Below are positions 1 to 6,470 of a DNA stretch of 9,508 nt, in pieces. The notes under the pieces were generated by a model, which saw nothing but the letters and a program-made list of their open reading frames with translations, was not told the DNA's origin and did no database searches. Positions within the stretch are counted from its first letter, which is position 1, and every line of letters starts with the position of its first letter. The DNA lies in assembly GCA_007124575.1 (NCBI GenBank), contig SLEW01000300.1, positions 1 through 9,508 of the forward strand, written 5' to 3'. This stretch comes from Bacteroidales bacterium. GTDB taxonomy: Bacteria > Bacteroidota > Bacteroidia > Bacteroidales > UBA7960. The position numbers and the translations under genes were made by a program.

Positions 1-1
1 A

Positions 2-112
2 AATGCCTCGGCTACAGACCTTAGTCAGAAAATTCTGGAATCCGACCTGGAGCGTTCGGCCACGGAACGGGCCATGGAGTACCTGAAAAGCGAAGCCCGA
101 AAAAGTTTTTAA
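2..112 (+). CDS. C-terminal end of an unidentified protein (partial, 5' end outside window)
   Basis: An open frame runs from base 2 to a TAA stop at 110-112 and gives 36 residues. They are rich in Glu, Lys, Arg, Ser and Ala and end in ARKSF. The peptide looks like a charged, probably helical tail with no membrane segment or recognisable motif. I do not recognise the protein. It lies 21 bp upstream of the thiS-like gene on the same strand, and I see no promoter in the gap, so the two are probably cotranscribed. A thiamine or sulfur-transfer partner would be a natural guess for the neighbour, but nothing visible supports it. The coding call rests on the open frame and the tight spacing only. 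Confidence 0.55.
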   Translation, partial: NASATDLSQKILESDLERSATERAMEYLKSEARKSF

Positions 113-133
113 AACGAGAAATTCTTTTTTTAT

Positions 134-340
134 ATGCAAATCACATTAAACAACCGTCCTGAAGAGATCCCCGGTAAAGATCAAATGACAGTCAGTGAAC
201 TGCTTGATTATAAAAACTTTACCTTTAAATTTCTGGTGGTGCGAATTAATGATAAAACCATCATGCCCGGCGAATACGAAGAAAGTGTGATCCGTGATGG
301 TGACGACGTAAAGGTGATACACCTGATCAGTGGCGGTTGA
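134..340 (+). CDS. thiS: ThiS-type sulfur carrier protein (beta-grasp, ubiquitin-like)
   Basis: A 68-residue protein of normal ThiS length. In this family the C-terminal Gly-Gly is adenylated by a ThiF-type enzyme and converted to a thiocarboxylate, which donates sulfur to the thiazole of thiamine. Visible evidence is the terminal GG (residues 67-68) in the context VKVIHLISGG, the N-terminal strand MQITLNNRPEEI, the TVSELL helix start (residues 19-24) and the FKFLVVRIND strand that follows. The ATG at 134 is the only sensible start; the upstream sequence is T-rich with no clear Shine-Dalgarno motif. No other thiamine gene is in the window, so a role for a MoaD/ThiS-like carrier in another sulfur-transfer or cofactor pathway cannot be excluded. 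The stop lies 3 bp from the stop of the convergent DUF5103 gene. Confidence 0.85.
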   Translation: MQITLNNRPEEIPGKDQMTVSELLDYKNFTFKFLVVRINDKTIMPGEYEESVIRDGDDVKVIHLISGG

Positions 341-343
341 TGT

Positions 344-1666
344 TTACCTGGGCACGGTGGGGTTCATGTGGCTGATGCCGATCAGCCTGTCGTAAAGGTC
401 GCCCGGCCTGCGATGATAAACATACACGGTGTAATCATTTTCGGTGTATGCGTGGCTCCCTTCGAGGTAGGGAACATCTGCAACCGTGTCATTCCCGGCC
501 ATATATGCATATTTGTAGTTATAGTAGCCCTGTTTGAGCAGCAGGCTTAGCTCGTATGCGTTCTCCCCGTAATTGTAGTTCATCTTGTTTTCTTCGGAGA
601 AGTGCCAGTCTGTGAGTTGCCCCATCACATAGATATGTCCTTCAGGCAGCGGGGTGTCCATGGGTAAATGAAAGTGCACCCAGGCATAGTCGCTCTCTGT
701 CATGGCGTTTCGGGCATCCTGCGTGAGTACCTGAAAGCGGCCGTTCAGATCATCTTCGCTGACATACCTTTCATAAGTCCTTAGCTTGTCGGGGCGGAGA
801 TAGGCATCCCAATAACGGCGCGATGATTGTATGTCGGCGATGTTGCCCGACAAATATCTGAGGCTTCGTATGTCAAAATGACGGAATTCATTTCCTCCTT
901 CAAACAAAATTTTGTCTTCGTAGTCATACAACAGGTTGTCGCCCTGTATCATCCTTGGTTCCAGTCCGGTGATGACATTATCCCAGCGACCGTTTTGCCG
1001 GATCACTATGCTAAGATCCCTGTAAGGGTTAGAGATATTGTAACCCCCCGTGCTGATGTTGAAGGTTACCTGTTGCTTCCTGTCCCGGTACCGAACGAGG
1101 TTTGCCTGGGTTACCCGGCCGCTGACGGTTACAGCTTGCTCGAAAATCGAAAAACGACGGGTGAAGGCCACATCGTCGCGGTTACCGTCAAGGTAGACTT
1201 TGAGAATGTAATTGCCAGACTTGGTCGGCCGCAGGTTAGGCCCCGGGAACTCCAGGTAGTAGTGTGTGTAGGAAACCCTTGTGTTTACAGATCTCCTGTA
1301 GTCGCGGATCTGGTCTTCATAAAAACCATCAATGTATTCGTGTTGCCGTAATTCTGACGGCTCCCAGTGGGCATCACAATGGATGATGGTATAATAATAG
1401 TTCTTGTAGTCTGCATCCAGGTCATCAAATCGCAGAATAAGCCGGTCTCCTGAATTTAACCGGATTAGCGGATCAGACAGGTCAAAGCCTTTTTGATTAA
1501 ACAAAACCGTTTTGATGTTGTTTTTATGAATAAAATCGCCATAAAGAAAATAGTCTTTAATGTTTTCGGCTTGTGCGGGGTATAGAGAAAAAAGCAAGAC
1601 GAAAGCTGTCAGGGCAAAAGTGGACTGCTGAAAAGGTTTAATTAAGGAAAAAAAGTGATAATACAT
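344..1666 (-). CDS. DUF5103 / type IX secretion system plug-family protein, exported
   Basis: A 440-residue protein with an N-terminal signal peptide: hydrophobic core at about residues 17-30, and a likely cleavage site AQA|E at 33/34. The mature protein is rich in aromatic residues and predicted beta strands. It has an N-terminal Ig-like region (about 40-155), a middle region, and a C-terminal early-set/carbohydrate-binding-like fold around residues 345-420, where GQLTDW and YYNYKYAY are visible. This matches the Bacteroidota DUF5103 family. In Flavobacterium johnsoniae a member (Plug) was found bound to the SprA translocon of the type IX secretion system and seals its periplasmic side. The exact role of this copy is inferred. 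It is transcribed alone, divergent from nqrA and convergent with thiS, with a strong promoter candidate upstream. The family assignment is firm; the plug function is less so. Confidence 0.82.
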   Translation of the reverse strand: MYYHFFSLIKPFQQSTFALTAFVLLFSLYPAQAENIKDYFLYGDFIHKNNIKTVLFNQKGFDLSDPLIRLNSGDRLILRFDDLDADYKNYYYTIIHCDAHWEPSELRQHEYIDGFYEDQIRDYRRSVNTRVSYTHYYLEFPGPNLRPTKSGNYILKVYLDGNRDDVAFTRRFSIFEQAVTVSGRVTQANLVRYRDRKQQVTFNISTGGYNISNPYRDLSIVIRQNGRWDNVITGLEPRMIQGDNLLYDYEDKILFEGGNEFRHFDIRSLRYLSGNIADIQSSRRYWDAYLRPDKLRTYERYVSEDDLNGRFQVLTQDARNAMTESDYAWVHFHLPMDTPLPEGHIYVMGQLTDWHFSEENKMNYNYGENAYELSLLLKQGYYNYKYAYMAGNDTVADVPYLEGSHAYTENDYTVYVYHRRPGDLYDRLIGISHMNPTVPR

Positions 1667-1705
1667 CAGAGTTCTTTATTTAAACACACATAATTCTACT
1701 TTAAC

Positions 1706-1737
1706 CAAAACTACGGAAAAATAAATTTGTGGCCAAA
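1706..1737 (-). promoter_or_regulatory. Bacteroidota-type promoter for the DUF5103 gene
   Basis: Read on the minus strand, TTTG (complement of 1734-1737) is followed after exactly 20 bp by TAGTTTTG (complement of 1706-1713). This is a perfect match to the Bacteroidota primary-sigma consensus of a -33 TTG/TTTG and a -7 TAnnTTTG. The predicted transcript start is around 1699-1700, giving a leader of about 33 nt before the ATG at 1666. Both boxes are seen directly; promoter activity is inferred. Confidence 0.7.
1722..1729 (+). promoter_or_regulatory. Possible second -7 element upstream of nqrA
   Basis: TAAATTTG fits TAnnTTTG exactly, but no TTG lies 17-23 bp upstream; the closest is TTTA at about 1700-1703. 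If used, it would give a leader of about 68 nt for nqrA. The site sits inside the spacer of the divergent DUF5103 promoter, so use of one could interfere with the other. In such AT-rich sequence a chance match is likely. Confidence 0.25.
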
Positions 1738-1744
1738 GTATTTT

Positions 1745-1772
1745 TTGGTATTTAAAAATATCTATACTTTTG
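1745..1772 (+). promoter_or_regulatory. Bacteroidota-type promoter for the nqr operon
   Basis: TTG at 1745-1747 is followed after 17 bp by TACTTTTG at 1765-1772, matching the -33 / -7 (TAnnTTTG) consensus. The predicted transcript start is near 1779, leaving a leader of only about 25 nt before the nqrA ATG at 1804. That leader is A/T-rich with no Shine-Dalgarno motif. The 17-bp spacing is at the short end of the usual range. This is the promoter candidate nearest the operon and the one I favour. Confidence 0.65.
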
Positions 1773-1803
1773 TTTACCAGGATTTTTAATAAAATCAATA
1801 AAA

Positions 1804-3165
1804 ATGTCGGAAATAATTCACATCAAGCGTGGTCTCGACATTCCCCTCCGGGGTGATGCCGATAAGATTCTTCAAACCCAGCCCCGCTCTGCCAATTATG
1901 CAATAAGGCCAACGGATTTTCATGGCTTGTTTCCCAAGATGCTGGTGGAAGAGGGGGATAAGGTGAAAGCAGGAACACCGCTGTTTTTTGACAAAAATAA
2001 TGAAGAGGTGGTTTTTACCTCACCGGTCAGTGGAACATATAAAGAACTTATCAGGGGTGCCAAGCGGCGTATCCTGGAGGTTCGCATCGAGGCAGATCCG
2101 GAAGATGAATATGTAAATTTTGGCACTGCCGATCCGGCTGCATTATCGCGTGATGAAATTAAAGAAAAGCTTTTGAAAAGCGGCTTGTGGCCGGCAATCA
2201 GGCAAAGGCCCTATTCGGTCATTGCCAGCCATCATGACACCCCACGCGACATTTTTATCTCGGCCTTTAAAACCACGCCATTGGCGCCAGATATGGACTT
2301 TGTGGTTAATGGCCAGGAAGATACATTCCAAACAGGCCTTAACATATTAAACAAGCTCACCGACGGAGATGTGCATCTGAGTGTTCATGGTAAAAATACC
2401 ATGTCCAAAGCCTTCACAGAAGCAAAAAATATGGCATTGCATCGATTCACGGGCCCTCATCCTGCCGGTAATGTGGGCACCCAGATCCATCATGTCAAAC
2501 CAATAAACAAAGGCGATATCGTATGGTACCTTAATGTCCAGGACGTGATCATCATCGGCCGCCTGTTTGAGAAGGGTATTTATGATGCCAGCAAGGTGAT
2601 CGTCCTTAACGGTTCTGAAGTGATTAAGCCCAGGTATTACAGGGCGATAAACGGTGTGAATATTTCGGCGCTTACCGACAATAATATCAGAAAAGAGGAA
2701 GGAACTACGCCTCGCTTTATCAGCGGTGACGTGTTGTCAGGCGAAAAAGTCGCCCCTGATGGATTTTTAGGCTTTTATGATGACCAGGTTACCGTTATCC
2801 CGGAGGGCGACGAGCCCGAACTCTTAGGATGGCTTATCCCCAAACTTGAAAAATTCAGCGTATCCCGTACGTTTTTCTCCTTCCTGATGCCCTGGAAGAA
2901 ATTCAGACTCAACACAAACATTCGCAGTGGTGAGCGTCCGTTTGTGGTCACCGGCATTTATGAAAAGGTGTTTCCGATGGACATCATGCCCATGCAGCTA
3001 ATCAAGAGTATCATGATAAACGACATTGATATGATGGAAAAGCTGGGAATATATGAGGTTGCCCCGGAGGACTTTGCCTTGCCGGAGTTTGTTTGTCCTT
3101 CAAAAATCGAAATGCAAACCATTGTAAGGGAAGGACTTGATTCTATCAAGAAGGAGTTTGAATGA
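1804..3165 (+). CDS. nqrA: Na+-translocating NADH:quinone oxidoreductase subunit A
   Basis: A 453-residue protein of the usual NqrA length (about 445-450). It is a peripheral cytoplasmic subunit of the sodium-pumping complex, thought to take part in quinone binding with NqrB. Family marks include the N-terminal IKRGLDIPLRG (residues 7-17), the barrel-sandwich (biotinyl/lipoyl-like) region with VEEGDKVKAGTPLF (48-61), FTSPVSG (71-77) and RGAKRRIL (84-91). The middle includes GPHPAGNVGTQIHH and IIGRLFEKG, and the second half is the SLBB-type and C-terminal region. No signal peptide or membrane segment is present, as expected. It is the first gene of nqrABCDEF, with a promoter candidate just upstream and 41 bp before nqrB. 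Identity is certain from sequence and context. Confidence 0.97.
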   Translation: MSEIIHIKRGLDIPLRGDADKILQTQPRSANYAIRPTDFHGLFPKMLVEEGDKVKAGTPLFFDKNNEEVVFTSPVSGTYKELIRGAKRRILEVRIEADPEDEYVNFGTADPAALSRDEIKEKLLKSGLWPAIRQRPYSVIASHHDTPRDIFISAFKTTPLAPDMDFVVNGQEDTFQTGLNILNKLTDGDVHLSVHGKNTMSKAFTEAKNMALHRFTGPHPAGNVGTQIHHVKPINKGDIVWYLNVQDVIIIGRLFEKGIYDASKVIVLNGSEVIKPRYYRAINGVNISALTDNNIRKEEGTTPRFISGDVLSGEKVAPDGFLGFYDDQVTVIPEGDEPELLGWLIPKLEKFSVSRTFFSFLMPWKKFRLNTNIRSGERPFVVTGIYEKVFPMDIMPMQLIKSIMINDIDMMEKLGIYEVAPEDFALPEFVCPSKIEMQTIVREGLDSIKKEFE

Positions 3166-3206
3166 TCATAGCAAAGAAAATAATAAACACCTAAAATTAA
3201 ATAACA

Positions 3207-4421
3207 TTGAAAGCTTTGCATAATTTATTGGATAAGGTCCGGCCCCACTTTGAAAAAGGAGGGAGGTTTCCAAAGATGTACCGGACTTTTGAGGCTTTTG
3301 AAACCTTTTTATTTGTCAAAGGGGACGTAACCACCAGGGGAAGTCACATTCGTGATGCAATGGATATGAAACGTACCATGTTTCATGTGATCATAGCGCT
3401 GACGCCGGTATTGTTATTTGGGATGTGGAACGTAGGGCTTCAGCATTACCGCGCCATGGGAGAGGAGGTCGCTTTTATTGATCAGTTCCTTTTTGGCCTG
3501 ATCAGGGTGCTACCCCTCGTTGTGGTAAGCTATGCCTCGGGGCTGATCGTAGAGTTCATTTTTGCGACCATCCGTGATCATGAGGTTAACGAGGGCTTTC
3601 TGGTTTCAGGTATGCTTATTCCACTGATCATACCGGTTACCACGCCTTTGTGGATGGTTGCTGTAGCCACGGTGTTTGCTGTGATCATCGGCAAGGAGGT
3701 GTTTGGCGGGACAGGCATGAACATTTTAAATCCTGCCTTACTTGCGCGTTCCTTTTTGTTTTTTGCCTATCCTGCTTACCTTTCCGGTGAGGAAAATCCG
3801 GCCGGGAACTTTGTGTGGACTCAGGCTCCTGCAGACCAGGCCGTGGACGCTTTCTCCGGTGCAACACCCCTGGCAGTGGCAGCAACTGAATCTACCATCG
3901 GCGAGGCAAGCGTCTCACAGATCATGGAAAGCATGCCCTCGGCTTTAGAGATGTTCCTGGGTACCATTCCGGGTTCCGTAGGTGAAACATCTACACTTTT
4001 AATTCTGCTTGGCGGCCTGATACTGGTTGCCACCGGCGTGGGGAGCGTGCGTATTATGCTTTCTGTTGTGGCTGGCGGCCTATTCATGGGACTGCTATTT
4101 AACCTTTTTGCCGTAAACGCTTTTATGGAACTTCCGGTTTATTACCACCTGATAATGGGTGGGTTTGCCTTCGGTACCGTTTACATGGCCACCGATCCGG
4201 TTTCGGCCTCACAAACAGGTTCAGGAAAGTATATTTACGGCTTTCTCATCGGGGTGGTAACCCTGTTGATCAGGGTGGTGAACCCCGCCTACCCTGAAGG
4301 TATGATGCTGGCAATCCTTTTTATGAATGTGTTTGCGCCACTGATTGACCATTACGTGGTGGAAGCCAACATAAAAAGACGCATGAAACGCCTGCAGGCT
4401 GTGGGAGAAAAGTCAGCTTAA
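3207..4421 (+). CDS. nqrB: Na+-translocating NADH:quinone oxidoreductase subunit B (TTG start)
   Basis: A 404-residue integral membrane protein with about ten hydrophobic segments. It carries covalently bound FMN, and in studied enzymes also riboflavin, and is central to quinone reduction and sodium translocation. The flavinylation motif is FSGATPLA, with the acceptor at Thr220 (codon ACA 3864-3866), equivalent to Thr236 of Vibrio cholerae. Other signatures are VNEGFLVSGML (127-137), GKEVFGGTGMNILNPALLARSF (162-183) and YMATDPVSASQTGSGK (326-341). I start it at TTG 3207. The N-terminus MKALHNLLDKVRPHFEKGG looks like the family start, an in-frame TAA sits at 3198-3200, and the first in-frame ATG is codon 24. 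The bases before the TTG show no Shine-Dalgarno motif. It lies 24 bp before nqrC. Confidence 0.96.
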   Translation: MKALHNLLDKVRPHFEKGGRFPKMYRTFEAFETFLFVKGDVTTRGSHIRDAMDMKRTMFHVIIALTPVLLFGMWNVGLQHYRAMGEEVAFIDQFLFGLIRVLPLVVVSYASGLIVEFIFATIRDHEVNEGFLVSGMLIPLIIPVTTPLWMVAVATVFAVIIGKEVFGGTGMNILNPALLARSFLFFAYPAYLSGEENPAGNFVWTQAPADQAVDAFSGATPLAVAATESTIGEASVSQIMESMPSALEMFLGTIPGSVGETSTLLILLGGLILVATGVGSVRIMLSVVAGGLFMGLLFNLFAVNAFMELPVYYHLIMGGFAFGTVYMATDPVSASQTGSGKYIYGFLIGVVTLLIRVVNPAYPEGMMLAILFMNVFAPLIDHYVVEANIKRRMKRLQAVGEKSA

Positions 4422-4445
4422 GAAAACAATTAAACCCGCAATACA

Positions 4446-5138
4446 ATGACCAACCGATATGTATTTCTTTATGCTTCTGCCATGGTAATCATTGTGGCTT
4501 TGATTCTGTCAGGTGCGGCTACTTTGCTGCGGCCAATGCAGGAGCGCAACATGCGTATTGAAAAGATGCAAAACATCCTTTCGGCGATCAACATCCCTGC
4601 TGACAGGGCAGAGGCAGAGGAGCTTTTTGACAGGTATATCACGGAGACAAAAGTCGTTAATCATGAAGGGGAGGAGATTGAAGGAGATGCTTTTGAGGTA
4701 GACCTCCAGGATGAGAACCGCAAACCTGTCGAAGAAAGACAGCTTCCCGTATTTATAGCCGATGTGGATGGCGAAAACTTTTACGTTGTGCCGCTCAGAG
4801 GTGCGGGGCTTTGGGGCCCCATCTGGGGTTACCTGGGCCTGGAGTCCGACCTGCAAACCATTGCGGGTGCAAACTTTGACCACGCCAGCGAAACCCCGGG
4901 GCTGGGTGCAGAGATTGCTGACAGCCAGTTTGAAGAACAGTTTCGTGGCAAACGTATTTTTGATGAAGATGGTGACTTCAGGCCCGTTACTGTAGTCAAA
5001 GGCACCGCGCCACCAGATGACCCGCACAGGGTTGATGGCATCAGCGGAGGAACCATCACCTCCAATGGCGTAACCAACATGTTGCGTGACGGACTGGAGG
5101 TATACAAGTCTTACTTTGAAAAACTCAAAACGACATGA
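4446..5138 (+). CDS. nqrC: Na+-translocating NADH:quinone oxidoreductase subunit C
   Basis: A 230-residue protein, shorter than the roughly 257 of Vibrio cholerae. It has one N-terminal membrane anchor (about residues 5-27) and then a periplasmic FMN-binding domain. Family marks are RGAGLWGPIWGYLGL (118-132), ASETPGLGAEI (147-157) and the C-terminal flavinylation site VDGISGGTITSNGV (196-209), with Thr203 (codon ACC 5052-5054) as expected FMN acceptor. The site reads SGGT rather than the classical SGAT. Downstream apbE would encode the transferase that attaches FMN. RnfG is a homologous alternative, but the surrounding nqrA, nqrB, nqrD, nqrE and nqrF genes settle the identity. The gene overlaps nqrD by 4 bp. 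Confidence 0.95.
   Translation: MTNRYVFLYASAMVIIVALILSGAATLLRPMQERNMRIEKMQNILSAINIPADRAEAEELFDRYITETKVVNHEGEEIEGDAFEVDLQDENRKPVEERQLPVFIADVDGENFYVVPLRGAGLWGPIWGYLGLESDLQTIAGANFDHASETPGLGAEIADSQFEEQFRGKRIFDEDGDFRPVTVVKGTAPPDDPHRVDGISGGTITSNGVTNMLRDGLEVYKSYFEKLKTT
5135..5138 (+). other. ATGA stop/start overlap coupling nqrC and nqrD
   Basis: The nqrC stop (TGA, 5136-5138) and the nqrD start (ATG, 5135-5137) share the tetranucleotide ATGA. This arrangement usually means translational coupling, which would help keep the two subunits in equal amounts. It is the only overlap in the operon; the other junctions are gaps of 24-41 bp. Confidence 0.85.
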
Positions 5139-5797
5139 GCGAAAACAATAACCAAACACAACCAGAGGCACTGTTCTCTGCCAGGAACAAAAAACTGCTG
5201 ACAAATCCGCTTGGAAAAGACAACCCCATTAATGTTCAGGTGCTTGGGATATGCTCCGTGCTTGCTATTACCGTGCAGCTCCGCACGTCGCTGGTGATGG
5301 CCATATCCGTTGTTGCCGTCATGGGACTGGCCAACGTGATCATCTCCATTCTGAGAAAAACCATACCGCCGCGTATACGCATTATCGTGCAACTTACCGT
5401 GATCGCTTCACTGGTGATCCTGGTCGATCAGGTACTCAAGGCCTTTGTGTATGACATCAGCAGACAGCTAAGTGTTTTTGTGGGCCTCATCATTACCAAC
5501 TGTATCATCATGGGCCGTCTCGAAGCCTTTGCACTTAAAAACAAAGTATGGCCATCATTCCTTGATGGTATTGGAAACGCAGCGGGTTACGGCTGGGTGC
5601 TGCTTACCGTCGGGTTTTTCAGAGAATTGCTGGGGTCAGGTACCCTCATGGGACACCAGGTAATTCCTGATTTTATGTATGAAATGGGATATGAAAACAA
5701 CGGCTTCATGATACTTCCGCCCATGGCCCTTATCACAGTGGGTGTCATTATCTGGGTGCAGCGACATCGGGATCGAAGCCTGGTGGATGTAAGTTAG
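5135..5797 (+). CDS. nqrD: Na+-translocating NADH:quinone oxidoreductase subunit D
   Basis: A 220-residue hydrophobic protein with about six membrane segments, slightly longer than the 210 of Vibrio cholerae because of an N-terminal polar stretch. NqrD and NqrE form an antiparallel pair that holds a membrane-buried 2Fe-2S cluster and are part of the electron path between NqrF and NqrC. The conserved cysteines are Cys40 (LGICSVLAIT) and Cys123 (IITNCIIMGRLEAFA). They are 83 residues apart, the same spacing as Cys29 and Cys112 in V. cholerae. DGIGNAAGYGW (144-154) and FFRELLGSGTL (161-171) are further family signatures. RnfE is the nearest homologue, but the operon context fixes NqrD. The gene lies 31 bp before nqrE. 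Confidence 0.96.
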   Translation: MSENNNQTQPEALFSARNKKLLTNPLGKDNPINVQVLGICSVLAITVQLRTSLVMAISVVAVMGLANVIISILRKTIPPRIRIIVQLTVIASLVILVDQVLKAFVYDISRQLSVFVGLIITNCIIMGRLEAFALKNKVWPSFLDGIGNAAGYGWVLLTVGFFRELLGSGTLMGHQVIPDFMYEMGYENNGFMILPPMALITVGVIIWVQRHRDRSLVDVS

Positions 5798-5828
5798 TTG
5801 TGTTGATAAACAGTAAAAAAGTATTGCA

Positions 5829-6446
5829 ATGGATGAACTGGTTAATATATTCGTAAGATCGATTTTTATAGATAACATGGTCTTCGCCTACTTTCTGGGT
5901 ATGTGTTCATACCTGGCCGTGTCGCGCACAGTGAAGACGAGTATAGGACTGGGATTTGCCGTCATTTTTGTGCTCGGCATTACCGTTCCCATTAACTTTC
6001 TGCTTGAGAACTTTGTGCTGGGACGTGGCGCCCTGGCCTGGCTTGGGCCACAGTTTGCCGCTGTAGACCTGAGCTTTCTTACGTTTATCATGTTCATCGC
6101 CATCATTGCCGCCATGGTGCAGCTGGTAGAGATGATCATTGAAAAGTTCAGCCCCACGTTATACAGCTCACTGGGTATCTTCCTGCCCCTGATAGCAGTT
6201 AACTGTGCCATCCTGGGAGGCTCCCTGTTCATGCAGGAGCGAAACTTTGCCAACCTGGCTGAAGCCACATCCTTTGGCCTGGGAAGCGGTGTAGGCTGGT
6301 TCCTGGCAATAGTTGGAATAGCGGCCATCAGGGAAAAGATCAGGTACTCCGCGGTGCCTGCACCCCTGCGCGGCCTCGGAATCACATTTATCATCACCGG
6401 CTTGATGGGAATCGCCTTCATGAGCTTTATGGGTATTGAATTATAG
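5829..6446 (+). CDS. nqrE: Na+-translocating NADH:quinone oxidoreductase subunit E
   Basis: A 205-residue integral membrane protein with about six hydrophobic segments, close to the usual 198-202. It pairs with NqrD around the membrane 2Fe-2S cluster. The expected ligands are Cys26 (YFLGMCSYLAVS), which has the same number as in Vibrio cholerae, and Cys126 (LIAVNCAILGGSLFM). Other signatures are the N-terminal IFVRSIFIDNMVFAYFLG and FGLGSGVGWFLAI (149-161). The ATG at 5829 gives the expected N-terminus. RnfA is the homologue in Rnf complexes; the neighbouring nqrA and nqrF exclude that here. It lies 24 bp before nqrF. Confidence 0.96.
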   Translation: MDELVNIFVRSIFIDNMVFAYFLGMCSYLAVSRTVKTSIGLGFAVIFVLGITVPINFLLENFVLGRGALAWLGPQFAAVDLSFLTFIMFIAIIAAMVQLVEMIIEKFSPTLYSSLGIFLPLIAVNCAILGGSLFMQERNFANLAEATSFGLGSGVGWFLAIVGIAAIREKIRYSAVPAPLRGLGITFIITGLMGIAFMSFMGIEL

Positions 6447-6470
6447 AAAAAAACGTCAAAATATTTTACC

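Noticed and set aside
312..324. Inverted repeat AGGTG/CACCT with a 3-nt loop in the thiS 3' end, considered as a terminator for the DUF5103 gene
   Set aside because: Only a 5-bp stem, no T-run after it on the minus strand, and it lies in conserved ThiS coding sequence.
827..1351. Plus-strand open frame (174 codons) inside the DUF5103 gene
   Set aside because: The minus-strand product has a signal peptide and family features; the plus-strand translation has none and is best explained as a shadow frame.
4509..5204. Long minus-strand open frame (231 codons) opposite nqrC and the start of nqrD
   Set aside because: It lies antisense to clearly coding genes with conserved motifs. The translation has no recognisable domain and the frame follows from the codon bias of the real genes.
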